Shown: positions 10,162 to 20,358 of the stretch, one piece after another | Layout: each line of letters starts with the position of its first letter | Numbering within the stretch: the stretch's first letter is position 1 | DNA from: Muricea muricata | Lineage: Eukaryota > Cnidaria > Anthozoa > Malacalcyonacea > Plexauridae | Assembly: GCA_963855995.1 (NCBI GenBank) | Contig: OY979717.1 | Coordinates: forward strand, 1 to 64,000 | DNA length: 64,000 bases | Direction of reading: 5' to 3' | The notes under the pieces: model-generated | Seen by the model: only the letters and a program-made list of their open reading frames with translations | Told to the model about the DNA's origin: nothing | Database searches by the model: none | Made by a program: the position numbers and the translations under genes

Positions 10162-12088
10162 CTTAAATGAAAAGGCAACATTATAACACAAGGAAAATAT
10201 ACCAACACAAAAAAAAGATGGCTGACATATTTATACAGATGAGAATAAGCAGTCAAGAAGGGCATAGTTAATAGAGCTATAAGGTTTGGAAACTCATTAC
10301 AACTACAATACAAGTCATTATCCATGTTTTTGTTCTGATTTATGCAGAAATAAGGTCCTTCATCATCACATGCATATTGTAATTAGACCTAACGAACCAA
10401 TAACAATGTTTTAGAAAAGTTAGCCACCTGCAACTTGAACAATAGGGTAATTCAAGAATTGCTATTGGTAGATTTGGTAAAAACACACTACACATGTGAC
10501 GATGAAAAACCATATTTTGCATAAACGTTGACCAACATAGATAATGAGTTACATAGTTATTCTAATAAGTTTTACTCAATTAACTACGAGAAGGGGATGG
10601 AAGTAGTCATTAGGGCAATATTAAAAATCCTCTCAATATGTTTGAAGCTGGAAACTGCACAGTGGCATCACTAATATGCGCTTGGACGGGGCACACTGGG
10701 TGATCTCCAGCCACAAAAGCCTTAAGGGAGGGCCCTGGTATTGTCATTTTTCAAGACAAAAGCTGACATTGCTGACGTATAGTGCCTCACATTCTTCAAG
10801 CAAACACAAGTGCCAAAAAATGGGAGAACGACAAACAAACAATGATTTTGGCAACAGGAGATGTATTTTGGTAAGTTCAATTTCTCACTTTACTGACTAA
10901 TGAATATCAAAACAATTTTGACATAATTCTGTGACATCTTCCCCTCCAAAAGTCCAGGGAAATGAAATTTCACCATTTCTAGTTTGTAGTAGGGCAGGGG
11001 GGGTTCACAAATTTTGAACCAGGGGCCTGTGGCCATGATGGTAAAGCACTGAAACTGCAATACACATACAGGTAAAGATTGAGTCCAAGGTGACAATTAA
11101 TGGATGCATAATCACCATCGCACACTGTAATATTTCTAGGACATACAAGATGTTAATCAGGAAAAATTGCCTGATATGTAAAGAAGACATCAGCAAAACG
11201 TAATTACTGTAGGTACATATTTGCCAATTCAACATCTCTTAAGAGGAGAATTTTCAATGCAAGTTGCAAGAAATTTTGCAGCACGTGACAACATCTTGAT
11301 ATTATTGAACAGACTTGATCCACATTAAGTTATCTGTAGTGGCACGGCTTGCAACAGCTTACTGACAACAGACTTGTTGCAAGTTGATTGTCAAAACTTG
11401 TTATCCACAGGCTTGCTGCAAGTTGTTTCAACAAGTTGGAAGAAGTCTGCAGATGGCAAGTTGCAACAAGCTTGTTTTGAAGAAATCAACAAGTTTGTTA
11501 CAACTTGTCGACATTTTTTAACAAGGAGGTAAAACTAACAACCTGCAAGAATGCTGTGAAAAAATAAGTACTCATAATTGTGATGCATTCTGTAACTGAA
11601 ATTGTGTATTTATCATGATTTTCAGCATTCAACAGGTATTGAGTCCATACCTGTTAAAGGCTTGATGGTCTAATAACTAAAAGCTCACAATAAATATTTT
11701 CAGTCACAGCTGAATGTGGAGAATAGTTATTGCTTTCTTTAAGGAATTCATAATTATAGTATTTTGAGGGATTTAAATACACAAGCCATATGTCAAACAT
11801 TGGCTACACAACTTTACAATTGTCTAATGTTTTGATGAACTTGACCGTCATTTTGAACCAAAAACAAAGTTAAATGAGGCATATAATTTGCTGACAAATA
11901 ACAACAAGTACTCTTGATATAATATTGAAGAATACAACACATGGAATACAATTGACCTACAACATGTCAAAAGCGGCAGTGAAATATCGTATTGTGAAAG
12001 GCAAAACTCTTCAAAATTCATCACTAAACAACCATAGCTACTTCCAACATGTTTATTTACTTCAAATATAGTAAAATACCAAACTTAC
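10162..12088 (-). other. MCM2 intron 1 with no recognised gene
   Basis: This 1.9-kb interval lies between the GTAAGT donor after Met-Ala (12088) and the AG acceptor of exon 2 (10163-10162). Several open frames of 60-80 codons occur on both strands but none shows a known domain or conserved motif. A cluster of caagttg words fills 11346-11512. A stretch at about 10995-11040 (gttcacaaattttgaaccag) is a short imperfect palindrome. Confidence 0.6.
11346..11512. repeat. CAAGTTG/CAACTTG-rich imperfect repeat cluster
   Basis: The words caagttg, gttgcaa, acaagcttgtt and caacttg recur many times within about 170 bp in both orientations, with no fixed period. The stretch could fold into many alternative hairpins. 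It looks like a degenerate minisatellite or transposon end. Confidence 0.6.
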
Positions 12089-12360
12089 AGCCATTATTTT
12101 GCGTTTTTCCTCGCGTAGAAATATTGCCAATCGTCCCTTGCTCACTTCCCGTGCACATGCCGCTGCGAGCTGTTCACGTGATCAAAACTTCTCGGGCTTT
12201 TCCACTGGCCTCCAAATTAAATCAACTCACTTGCTCGATTACTTGGATCCCGAACTGGATCCATTCAGCCACTAAATTGACTAGAACTCGCCCTAGAATC
12301 ACGGAATATCATAGATCACGTCCGAAAATCTGAGTTTTCAAAATCCTAAAACGGAAAAAC
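12089..12360 (-). promoter_or_regulatory. MCM2 exon 1 and putative promoter/5' UTR
   Basis: The initiator ATG at 12094-12092 is followed by GCT and a GTAAGT donor, so exon 1 codes only Met-Ala. Joined to exon 2 it reads MAEDSSST, like the start of animal MCM2. The 270 bp upstream are richer in G+C and CpG than their surroundings (gctgcgagctgttcacgtg region, tcgcgtag). An E-box cacgtg lies near 12174. No clear TATA box or E2F site was seen. Transcription start and activity are unknown, and the gene itself is broken. Confidence 0.5.
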
Positions 12361-12470
12361 AAGGTGTCCGATTATAAACACGCAATGCACACGCGCAGAT
12401 CAATTAGAATATAATTACTGACGCTCATAATAACCTATTGTTCTCACTCTGCATTATATGACAGAATCAT

Positions 12471-13354
12471 TACACCATTTGCCCCTCATTAAGCGAGAAA
12501 AGAATGTCATGAAGATCATTTTGCAGCTTCACAAATACAAATCGGAATTTCAATGACACATTGTGTGCAAGTCAATAAGCGTGAAGGGATATTCAATAGC
12601 AACAATTGACTCAAGTATGCATAAAAATTGAAATCCATTAATCAAAGATGGAAATTCAATAAGAATACAAAGAACATTCAAAAACACAAAAGAAGTTCTT
12701 GTTTGAATACAAGAAACGCTCAATTAGATAAAAATGTATGTTCAATAAAACCTAGGTTTACTTTATAGACACGCAATCATATTAACCCCAAAAACAAAAA
12801 AATGGAACGTTCATTATCAAGTTTTATCAGTCTAAGTTTGTACGTGGCGTTGCCATAACTCTGCTGTGCTTGCCACCCATCCTGTCTGGAGCCTTGCTTG
12901 CTTTCTACAGTGGTACACTGTACAAGATTTCACTTCGTTTCGACACCTTTGTAACATTTCACGTTATTCAAAAACTTTTAGAACAATTCAGCAAAGCCAA
13001 ATATTTGCCGGAATAAAGAATATTTTTCAACAGCCCTTTTCTTTTCTTTGAGCATGTTGGTGTTCACATGACAACTTCGTTGAACATACATTTTTATCTA
13101 ATTGAGCGTTTCTTGTATTCAAACAAAAACTTCTTTTGTGTTTTTGAATGTTCTTTGTATTCTTATTGAATTTCCATGTTTGATTAATGGCTTTCAATTT
13201 TCATGCATACTTGCGTCAATTGTTGCTATTGAATATCCCTTCACGCTTATTGACTTGCACACAATTTGTTATTGAAATTCCGATTTGTACACGTGAAGTT
13301 GTAAAATGATCTTAATGACATTCTTTTTTAGCTTAATGAGGGGCAAATGGTGTA
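12471..13354. mobile_element. Fold-back element with about 275-bp inverted arms
   Basis: The left arm (about 12471-12745, starting tacaccatttgcccctcatt) is repeated in reverse complement at about 13080-13354, which ends gaggggcaaatggtgta. The arms match along their whole length with scattered differences, for example at aaacgctcaattagataaaa against ttttatctaattgagcgttt. The 335-bp centre has no recognised coding potential; a 61-codon open frame at 12866 is not gene-like. Long arms and a short core fit a MITE or fold-back transposon. Target duplication is unclear (AT at most). It lies just upstream of the MCM2 exon 1 region. Confidence 0.8.
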
Positions 13355-13600
13355 ATAGGGTTAGATTCTTAGGAAAAACGGGAGCGGTCTTTTTTGATTG
13401 TAGGGAAATTACCAGGGGTAAATAATATACGCGCTAAATGCCACACTGCAATATGAAAATTATTGCAGCCAGCTCCGTAAAGGCGTTTTATCTTATATAT
13501 TGAAGAGTGAAAATAAGCGCCACAAAAACACAGTTTCACACAATACAATAAGCACTACAAATCTTTAATAGCTAATAACTAATTGGATTTATTATACACG

Positions 13601-13867
13601 CTACGTTGGTAAATACAAAATAGCAGTCATATTCCATAGACGGTAAACTTTAAAATCAGATTTGTACGAAACAACTATCTTGGTGGAATCTGTCTGAATA
13701 ACAATTAGCTGATCAGAGCCAGACTTTACTTTATTAAAATTTTCTTTAACGTCTGTCTTGGTTTTACATTCTGCACTCGTTGCAACCTCACGCGAAACAC
13801 TTCTGAACGATCTTTTTGAACGATCTTCGAAACACTTTCTGGCGATCTTTTTGCACTCTTCATCCAT
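13601..13867 (-). CDS. Hypothetical ORF, unrecognised
   Basis: From ATG 13867-13865 the frame reads MDEECKKIARKCFEDRSKR and continues about 88 codons, ending NMTAILYLPT. It is rich in Lys, Ser and Asp with no membrane segment or recognised motif. It lies head to head with the AMDHD1 remnant (first visible exon from 14007), so it could be a first exon of a divergent gene or another fragment. No clear splice donor marks its end. The coding call is weak. Confidence 0.25.
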   Translation of the reverse strand: MDEECKKIARKCFEDRSKRSFRSVSREVATSAECKTKTDVKENFNKVKSGSDQLIVIQTDSTKIVVSYKSDFKVYRLWNMTAILYLPT

Positions 13868-14006
13868 GTTAGCCTCACAAAAACTACCTTGCAATAGTTG
13901 ACTTGCTTTTCTTTTTAGTGAAGACGAGGTGCATTATAGGAACTGCCATGCGAGAAAGTGCTTAAAGGAACTGCCATGAATAATGTGCGCATATTGACTG
14001 GGCCAG

Positions 14007-15150
14007 TTAGCATGGTAGTAAACTCTGAGGGGAACATTGCATAATTGCTGAAGATTCTATAGCCGTTTCTCAGAAATTTGAAGAGAAAGAATTCGCAACG
14101 ATCTTAGAAGCAACGGACTGTTGTGTTATGCCAGGTAAGGATACGTCATATAGAACAGGGCTAGAGTAAAGATTATGGTACTCCGATAGTACTTGAAACT
14201 GATAACAATTATAGCAAAATAACTGTACATCATTTCTGGCAAAGCAATTTGTATTATTCTTAAAGGTTGCATTATTCTCTGGATTTTTCAGGTTTGGTTG
14301 ATGCTCACACTCACCCTGTTTTTGCAGGGGATAGAGTATATGAATTTGCAATGAAGGTAAGTCTACTCCAACCCCAAATTTCTAACCATGAGAAACACAA
14401 CTGTTACGATAGATAGTAATGCTATTTCACGATGGCAGCGTTATCTCAGTCATTAAATTAGACCAAAACTGTGCTGTATGGTGAAAAGGTGTGCCCATTT
14501 GCCACTGATGACCATATGGCTGGGTTTCAGCCACATGATGGTATTATAATGCTTGGTGCTTAACTTCAAATAGAAACACCATTATTGGATCAAGTTAAGT
14601 ATTTATCATTGGTATTGACCTTGAGTTTGGTAGCACATATGTACCATTGAAAGGCTTTTGCTCACTTCCATAAGGCATAAAGCTGCATGCCACCAAGCAT
14701 TGCCCTTGAGTGAACCCCCCTTCACACTGCACCATTAATTCATCCCATCAGCAATGAAATTACCGCATGTGCTTGAATCAATATTGTAAACATTTATAAT
14801 AACTTCCACTAGTTCTATTAATGCCACTGGTAATGCATCTGGCGTGTGTGACATTTAGTATGACCATGAATGAAGCACTTGTGGCCAGTACAATCAACGC
14901 TGCTGCGTCAATAAAGAGATCTCATTCTCATGGATCATTGGAGATTGGCAAATTTGCTGATATGCTGATTCTGGACTGCCCGAGGTAAAATATGTCAAAG
15001 TAAGGGCAATGTTTGAAACATGCCTTCTTTAATCAATATTTTTTTATGTTTTCTAGATGGAAACATTTAATTTACCAGTTTGGTGGACATGATCATGTGA
15101 TAAAACATGTGATTAAGAAGGGACAACTTGTACATTCTCATAAAGACTAA
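14007..15150 (+). pseudogene. AMDHD1: AMDHD1 (imidazolonepropionase) remnant with internal deletion
   Basis: Exon pieces: 14007-14134 (MVVNSEGNIA, one-base shift, then IAEDSIAVSQKFEEK to CVMPG, then gtaagg); 14292-14356 (LVDAHTHPVFAGDRVYEFAMK, then gtaagt); 14813-14984 (MPLVMHLACVTFSMTMNEAL, ASTINAAASIKRSHSHGSLE, GKFADMLILDCPR); 15057-15150 (WKHLIYQFGGHDHVIKHVIK, stop TAA 15148-15150). These match the imidazolonepropionase (HutI/AMDHD1) family, which hydrolyses 4-imidazolone-5-propionate in histidine breakdown. DAHTHPVFAG is the metal-binding H-x-H of the amidohydrolase fold. About 230 central residues, with further metal and active-site residues, should lie between the second and third pieces, but only 456 bp of unrelated sequence is there. 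The N-terminal coding start is also missing. A processed copy is excluded because introns remain. Confidence 0.88.
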
Positions 15151-15942
15151 TAGATTATTTATTACTGTTTTTCATCATAGAATTATAATCAAAGACAAGC
15201 ACACATGAAGTTTGTAAGTTTTAACTTTAATTTTCCATACAAATTAACCCCCCCCTCCCTTATTACCTACAGTATATACTAGATTAACCCACTGCATAAA
15301 CCCCATTAAAGATGTACATAGAAAGTAGAAAACATGTACGTATGTCATTGCCTGCATTATAATCGAACACTGTGTTTTGCATTTAAGGAATAGAAGTGAT
15401 TGGAACAGTACTACTGGTATTCAGACTTTAAAGTTTAAGGTGACTCAATAATCTAAATCATGATGCTACATTGCACAATAGGTACTTTGCTCCATGGAAA
15501 ATTGCCATAGAATCTTTTATATTGTACATGCAAAGCTAATCAGTTCATTGCATAGCTCTACTGGTTGTCTTCATAAATAGAAAAGTTTTTTCTCCTACCA
15601 ATAATATATCCAGAGATAATGTTGTCATGGATAAGGATAACTCCACAGTTTATGCAAATTAAATTATATATAATTTGATTTGAACAGGGAAAATGATTTC
15701 TACATTTAGGCAAACTTTAAAGAAACTTTTTTTTGGAATACAGAGAACAGTGTTATAGTGCTGTGAAATGAACCAATTATGAAGCTACAGCATTTACTAT
15801 AAAACATTTCTAAGCGGAGAAAAAATTTTGCTTATCTATAACAGAAATTACGGAAAGCAATATTATAATGGACTTAGAGAAAGTTAGTTTTTAACCCGTT
15901 TAGAAAATGGTATGTTGGATTCAGTCCAGATATATCACGTGA
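15151..15942. other. Non-coding, nothing recognised
   Basis: AT-rich sequence follows the AMDHD1 stop. It contains a C-rich patch (accccccccctccc, about 15246) and short A/T runs. No exon, tRNA or inverted-repeat element was recognised on either strand. Confidence 0.5.
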
Positions 15943-16328
15943 TCAGTAATGGTCATTCACTTTATCACAAGGTTGAGCGAGTAAGATCTTAGGTGTCACG
16001 CTCTGGCCATGGATACAGACATGTATGTTGAGTGCACCAGAATTATTAAAACTACGAGGACAGTAGCAGCACTTGAAGGGCCTCTCATTCATGTGATCCT
16101 CCATATGCTTGCCCAGCTCTGTTCAGATGGTACACACACAATCACAGTACCTGCATGTGCAGTTCTTGCTCGATTTTGAACAGTTATGCAACAGAAATGT
16201 TTCACGGTTGTTAAAACATTTGGCACACTTGGAACAATATGCAGACCCCTCAGATGGCCCCTCATTGTTGGGCAGTTTATACCACTGGTGTACTAACTTT
16301 ATCCACTTATAGCTTATTATAACTTATA
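15943..16328 (-). pseudogene. C2H2 zinc-finger protein fragment with in-frame stop
   Basis: The minus-strand frame ending TGA at 15945-15943 reads, from about 16328: ...YCSKCAKCFNNRETFLLH, then CRYCDCVCTI, a TGA stop at 16125-16123, then TELGKHMEDHMNERPFKC and CYCPRSFNNSGALNIHVC, IHG. Two C-x2-C ... H-x3-H fingers are clear (HMEDH and HVCIH), joined by a MNERPFKC linker close to the TGEKPYKC type; a third is degenerate. C2H2 arrays bind DNA. The stop lies inside a finger and no start codon or upstream part was found, so this is a decayed piece of a poly-finger gene. Confidence 0.75.
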
Positions 16329-17087
16329 TAAAATTTTGGATATACTAATCACCTTTGCACTGCCACACTGAATGACATTAGACAATTATTGAATGAGGTC
16401 GAGCAGGATATGAGGAATTATTGAGGTGGAGGTTTGTATTATCCACCAAAGCCAAAGGCTGAGGTAGATAACACAAACCAAGGCCTTAATAATTCGTCTT
16501 ATCCAGCAAGAACCGAATTCAATAATTGTTTTATTATTTTTTGAAAATATTTTAAACTCAGTTTAAATGCTTGCTTTGTAAGTAAGAAGACACTAAAAGT
16601 CGCATAAATTATAGCGTGACGTCATATCTTGCTTCAACATGCGACGAAATGACTCATAATGTTGTATATTTATTTTCAACCCCAAATTTGGGCAACTACC
16701 AAGCAGATATGACGATTTCACCTTTAGCTCTTAACCAATCAAAACTCCTAAAATATTTTCAATAAATAATAATATTTCTTACTGCTATTACCATCAACAC
16801 CACTGTAAAACACCCACTATCAATTACTGTCAATCAAGACCATTATCTCAAATCAGAAAGCATATATATCTATTAAGTTATAGAATTCAAGTTCTAATTC
16901 TGCAGTTAATTAATTTTCTTACCTTATAACCATACATTTTCTGCTAGTGACAGCTCCAAAATCAACTTCATAAAACATCTTTGGAGAGTGACAATCTTCC
17001 TCAAAACATCAAATAGTAATCAACCAATTAATAGATTAAAGAGCTGAGGACATATTTTGAGTGAGGCCTGGCTGTGGAAACTAATAC
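16329..17087. other. Non-coding stretch with a palindromic MITE
   Basis: Apart from the hairpin element at 16382-16530, nothing coding was recognised. It should hold the next LCMT1 introns and exons if that gene were complete (minus strand, below 17088), but no later LCMT1 exon is visible. Confidence 0.5.
16382..16530. mobile_element. Palindromic MITE-like element
   Basis: The left half acaattattgaatgaggtc (16382) continues to gcaggatatgaggaattatt. It pairs with the right half aattcgtcttatccagc... aattcaataattgtt (ending 16530). The whole 149 bp folds as one imperfect hairpin with a short centre at about 16446-16470. No target duplication was determined. Confidence 0.6.
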
Positions 17088-17538
17088 CTTCAGTTGCCAA
17101 TAACGAGTATCAAAGCCAGATCCAAGGTTTATGACTTGACAATTGTTGTCGGTGAACTCAAGAAACTGCAGTGAGATAGTTTCCATTCCTTTCACATGAG
17201 AATAATAACCTGAGGAAAATTAAGATGACAAATCTGAATCACACATCAACAAACTGCTTCATGGAATATACAAATTAGAACTATATAGTTCTTAGAACTA
17301 AGTTCAAGATAGAAAATCAATAAGACGAATTGCTTGTCCTCTTGGTGCCTGTGCAATCTATCTTGTTTCAAAATATTGAAATATTTCTATCGAGAACAGA
17401 CAATTCTATCAGCCAATGATATGATGTATAGTTAGGAATCAAATTACTAACAAACCTCTGTTAATCTCGGGTGCCTTTCTTTCAACAGTCTTAACAAAAT
17501 GTTGGATGTACGGTAATCTTGTCAATATCCCAACTGAA
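17088..17538 (-). pseudogene. LCMT1: LCMT1 (leucine carboxyl methyltransferase) fragment, two exons
   Basis: The upstream exon, about 17538-17456, ends PYIQHFVKTVERKAPEINRG across the junction (donor GT 17455-17454). The next exon, 17209-17088, reads YYSHVKGMETISLQFLEF, then CQVINLGSGFDTRYWQLK, donor GT 17087-17086. This is the LCMT1/PPM1 family, SAM-dependent enzymes that methylate the C-terminal leucine of the PP2A catalytic subunit. RKAPEINRGYYARV and the SAM-binding motif NLG-G-DT are family signatures. In the first exon the expected SVGYW-DPYI reads SVGILTRLPYI in the open frame. Aligning it needs small insertions and a TGG-to-TGA change, so it appears damaged. Remaining exons were not found on either side. 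Confidence 0.82.
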
Positions 17539-18417
17539 CTGAAAATCTGAAAATTATATAGAAAATCTAACCAAGTGGACAATGGAGATCTTGACTCATT
17601 CTGGCAACATGAGGTAGACATTCTCAAAGTCTGTTTTCCTTACAGTTTCGACAAGCAGGGACACAGCTACAGGCTGATAAAAAAAATTCTCATAAAGACT
17701 AATCACACTCAATGCCCCAAAAAACCCCTGAAATATATATAATTATAAAGTTTTTTTAATATAGAGATTGCTTGGGTACTTATGTTGTAGAATGAATGAA
17801 AAAATCTGAAATTTAAATGCTTACAACCCAGGGGGTGTGTATTCAAACACATTAAAAATGGCTTGTGCACAACATTACTTTTAAGCATTAAAGTTTTGCA
17901 CACAAGCCATATTTAACTTCCTGCAAGACTCCAGGTTTTGAAGTTTTAAATTTCTTAATTTTTCTGTTTATTCTACATTATAAGCACACAAACACTCTAT
18001 TTCAATAAAAAAATCGAGGCATTTTGCAAAGAAGAGAGCAATTCCAGATTTGTTCAGGCTTTTTCATTCACCCAGTTGAATGTTATTGGCAGAGGGGTGC
18101 ATATTCATACCATGTTCTGCCTAAACAAATGCCTTTTGAAATCCGCTGTGATTAGAGTTGACTTCAAAAGACATTCGTGAGCTGGGATGCAAGTGTACAC
18201 CCCTCCCCAATTAACTCTGTCCTGTCCCCAATACAATTATGCCCGTGTTGCCTGAACAGTTGCCGGAAACTTGTGCCAAGTCTATAATGTAACATACATC
18301 ACATTATGTTGTGAAATAATTTGAAACCTTGCACAAATAACTGAATAAGTCTTCTTTGCAAAAATAGTTTTGCAACTAAAAACAAATTTTAATAAGTTTG
18401 CGAAGTTTCATCTATGT
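17539..18417. other. Non-coding stretch with hairpins
   Basis: No exon was recognised. A hairpin at 17855-17915 pairs aaatggcttgtgcacaa with ttttgcacacaagccat. Motifs ggggtgtgtattca (17832), ggggtgcatattca (about 18095) and the inverted tgtacacccct (about 18194) may be ends of a decayed inverted-repeat element. Confidence 0.45.
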
Positions 18418-18425
18418 TCTATGGG

Positions 18426-18577
18426 CAGTAGCGAAGCCAGCCTGTCAATTTGGTCATGCTATGCAAATTTAAATCATTATCATTAATCATTTCTTTAGGA
18501 ATTAATTCCTTATACGGTTTATAAACACTGAAAAATTTGCATTTGCATGACCAAATGTCAGGCTGGCTTCACCACTG
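18426..18577. mobile_element. hAT-type MITE with 8-bp target duplication
   Basis: The left end cagtagcgaagccagcctg and the right end caggctggcttcaccactg are inverted repeats about 34 bp long with a few mismatches. Near-identical 8-bp flanks tctatggg (18418-18425) and tctatgga (18578-18585) are the target-site duplication. CAGtgGcGnAGCCAG ends plus an 8-bp duplication are diagnostic of hAT elements. The 152-bp length and lack of coding sequence make it a MITE. Confidence 0.88.
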
Positions 18578-18617
18578 TCTATGGACTATGGGTATCTTGG
18601 CTTAGTTTCAGACTTCA

Positions 18618-20358
18618 GTAGCGTAATGCGGGGCAAAACGAGACACTTAAGGATTTCACTTGCTATAAAAAAGCATGAAAGCAAAATCAAGTACTTTTTT
18701 CATAATGAATATGTTAAATAGACTCATGACTAGCAATACAGAGAAGAAAAACTCTTTTGGAGACACGGCTGTCGTGTTATGAGAACAAAAACAACAAGTC
18801 ATTATTGTCTCATTTTGCCCCAGCATGTGGGACAAAATGAGACAGGCAAATAAAATGCTACAAAAATGTTCAAAAATAAAAAAATTTTTAATCAAATGAT
18901 TTAACTAAATGTAACAATACATTAACTATCAGTTTCTTAATATATAAACAAATCACAGGTTGCATTTCAGATGACTACCATGGATTGACAGTTTTCCTGT
19001 TACCATAATGTTCAAACAAGGAGCATTTATCTCACTCCTTGCCTGCAGCAGACTTGGACCAGAACACATCACACACATGACATTTGGTATATCTTGCACA
19101 TGCTCAGTGTCAGATCTTAGGAACATTTTGCAGGCTAGGGTTGGATGACAAAATGTTGATGAAACATCAGAAACCAGTCATAGTCTATTCACTTGTTGGA
19201 GAACAGAGGCCAGCAGGGTCTGAAGCATGGTCGATCAAAGCAGACTTGTTTTTTCTTTCAAGTTCATCACTGGTGGGACAAACTTAACACCACTGACACA
19301 TGTCACTGAATACAAATAGAATAATATTATGGTTGTTCGACCATGTCTACCACTGGTCGCTAACAAGAGACATGCCGCTTTATAACATCTTCGAGACTAT
19401 AACTGTCACTGACATATGTACATTTATTAAACTATTTTCACAACATTTGAGTATTTATAAGCTACTCACAGACAGCTTATTTAACACAGTTGCACCAGTA
19501 TTATAATACAGTGGACAGGCGTTTTATTCACACTATATACATCAGTCACAAGTGGTTTTCGAAATGACAGATCAGGGTTGTCCTTTGGGTTGATCGGCAA
19601 AAAATCATGACCAATGAGTTTGCAGCCAAATTTAAAATTGTTGTTAATATTGCTTATTTTGCAGTAAAGTCATATACTAATGACCATTGGTGCAACATTT
19701 CTACTGTAGGCAAAATTTCACACAACTTGAATTGGATGATGTGTAACTGGTATCACACCAGAATTTGGTCACCTATTTACATGTTACACTGGCAATAAAT
19801 CCATAAAGAATTGGTGACTTTGCTTTATTGAGACAACATTAATATTGTGCTGTTGTGCAGAATCATTTAGTAAACACAACAACAGATAACGACAAACGAA
19901 AAGGTTCACATAAGTATACAAACTTAAAAGGCTGTAGGCTTGTCTCATTTTGCCCCAACTGCCTGAGTGAATTAAAAGTCGTGCAATGCGAAAAATTACA
20001 GTCAACATTAACAAAATATACATCTGACATGAAAGGGCACATGCTAATGCCTCTTAAATAAATAAGGTTTTATTCGATCGTTACGACCTGCGAGAGAAAA
20101 GAAATACTATTTAAAATATAAAATAATAATGTACCTTAATTTAACCAGACAGGATCCAATGTCACTCACAAAATTCAGGATAATTCTCGTCAGAAATTAG
20201 CCTTTGATTTGTAATAACTTTCAAAACAAGCCAAGAAGCATCACGAATGAGCCCGCAATTCCTTATTAGGCAAATAGCGGTAGATCACTCGCTATATTCA
20301 TTTAAGCCAAAATGTCTCATTTAGCCCCACTGTCTCGTTTTGCCCCGCATTACGCTAC
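18618..20358. mobile_element. 1741-bp non-autonomous DNA transposon with perfect 28-bp TIRs
   Basis: gtagcgtaatgcggggcaaa (start of 18618-18645) and its exact reverse complement (20331-20358, ending gcattacgctac) bound the element. The related word tgtctcattttgcccc recurs inside: a 39-bp palindrome at 18806-18844, a copy at 19941-19956, and tgtctcatttagcccc at 20313-20328. These look like transposase-binding sites. Open frames inside (60-80 codons) show no transposase motif. A target duplication is not obvious (flanks acttca / cttgac), so no superfamily is assigned. Perfect terminal repeats suggest a fairly young copy. Confidence 0.85.

Larger units (their letters stand above)
7877..12094 (-). 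pseudogene. MCM2: MCM2 5' half, unprocessed pseudogene (exons 1-5)
   Basis: Exon 1 ends 12089 (ATG 12094-12092, Met-Ala, then GTAAGT); exon 2 10161-9953; exon 3 9878-9711; exon 4 9152-8927; exon 5 8102-7877. Phases agree across splice sites. Exon 2 gives TDALTTSPARHLAPLED and EDEADDGIDLMGDNME; exon 3 DDYRAIPRLDV and DRQEALTSGRLRRGLRY; exon 4 MKGHTIREWVCLQAPRNEIK; exon 5 [20 protein letters not shown]. All match the N-terminal region of MCM2, a subunit of the replicative MCM2-7 helicase. Damage: TAG at 10041-10039 and TAA at 10014-10012 where Glu is expected; a shift after PRLDV in exon 3 (apparently 2 nt lost); a shift after DDMPR in exon 4, another before MKGH, plus TAG at 9077-9075. Exon 5 is intact. 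No zinc-finger, AAA+ or later exon follows, so the helicase core is missing. Confidence 0.92.

Noticed and set aside
7877-12094. Functional MCM2 with assembly errors
   Set aside because: Three stops, several independent indels and absence of all later exons are too many for sequencing error.
18618-20358. Transposase inside the 1741-bp element
   Set aside because: All frames inside are short and show no DDE/D or zinc-finger transposase motif.
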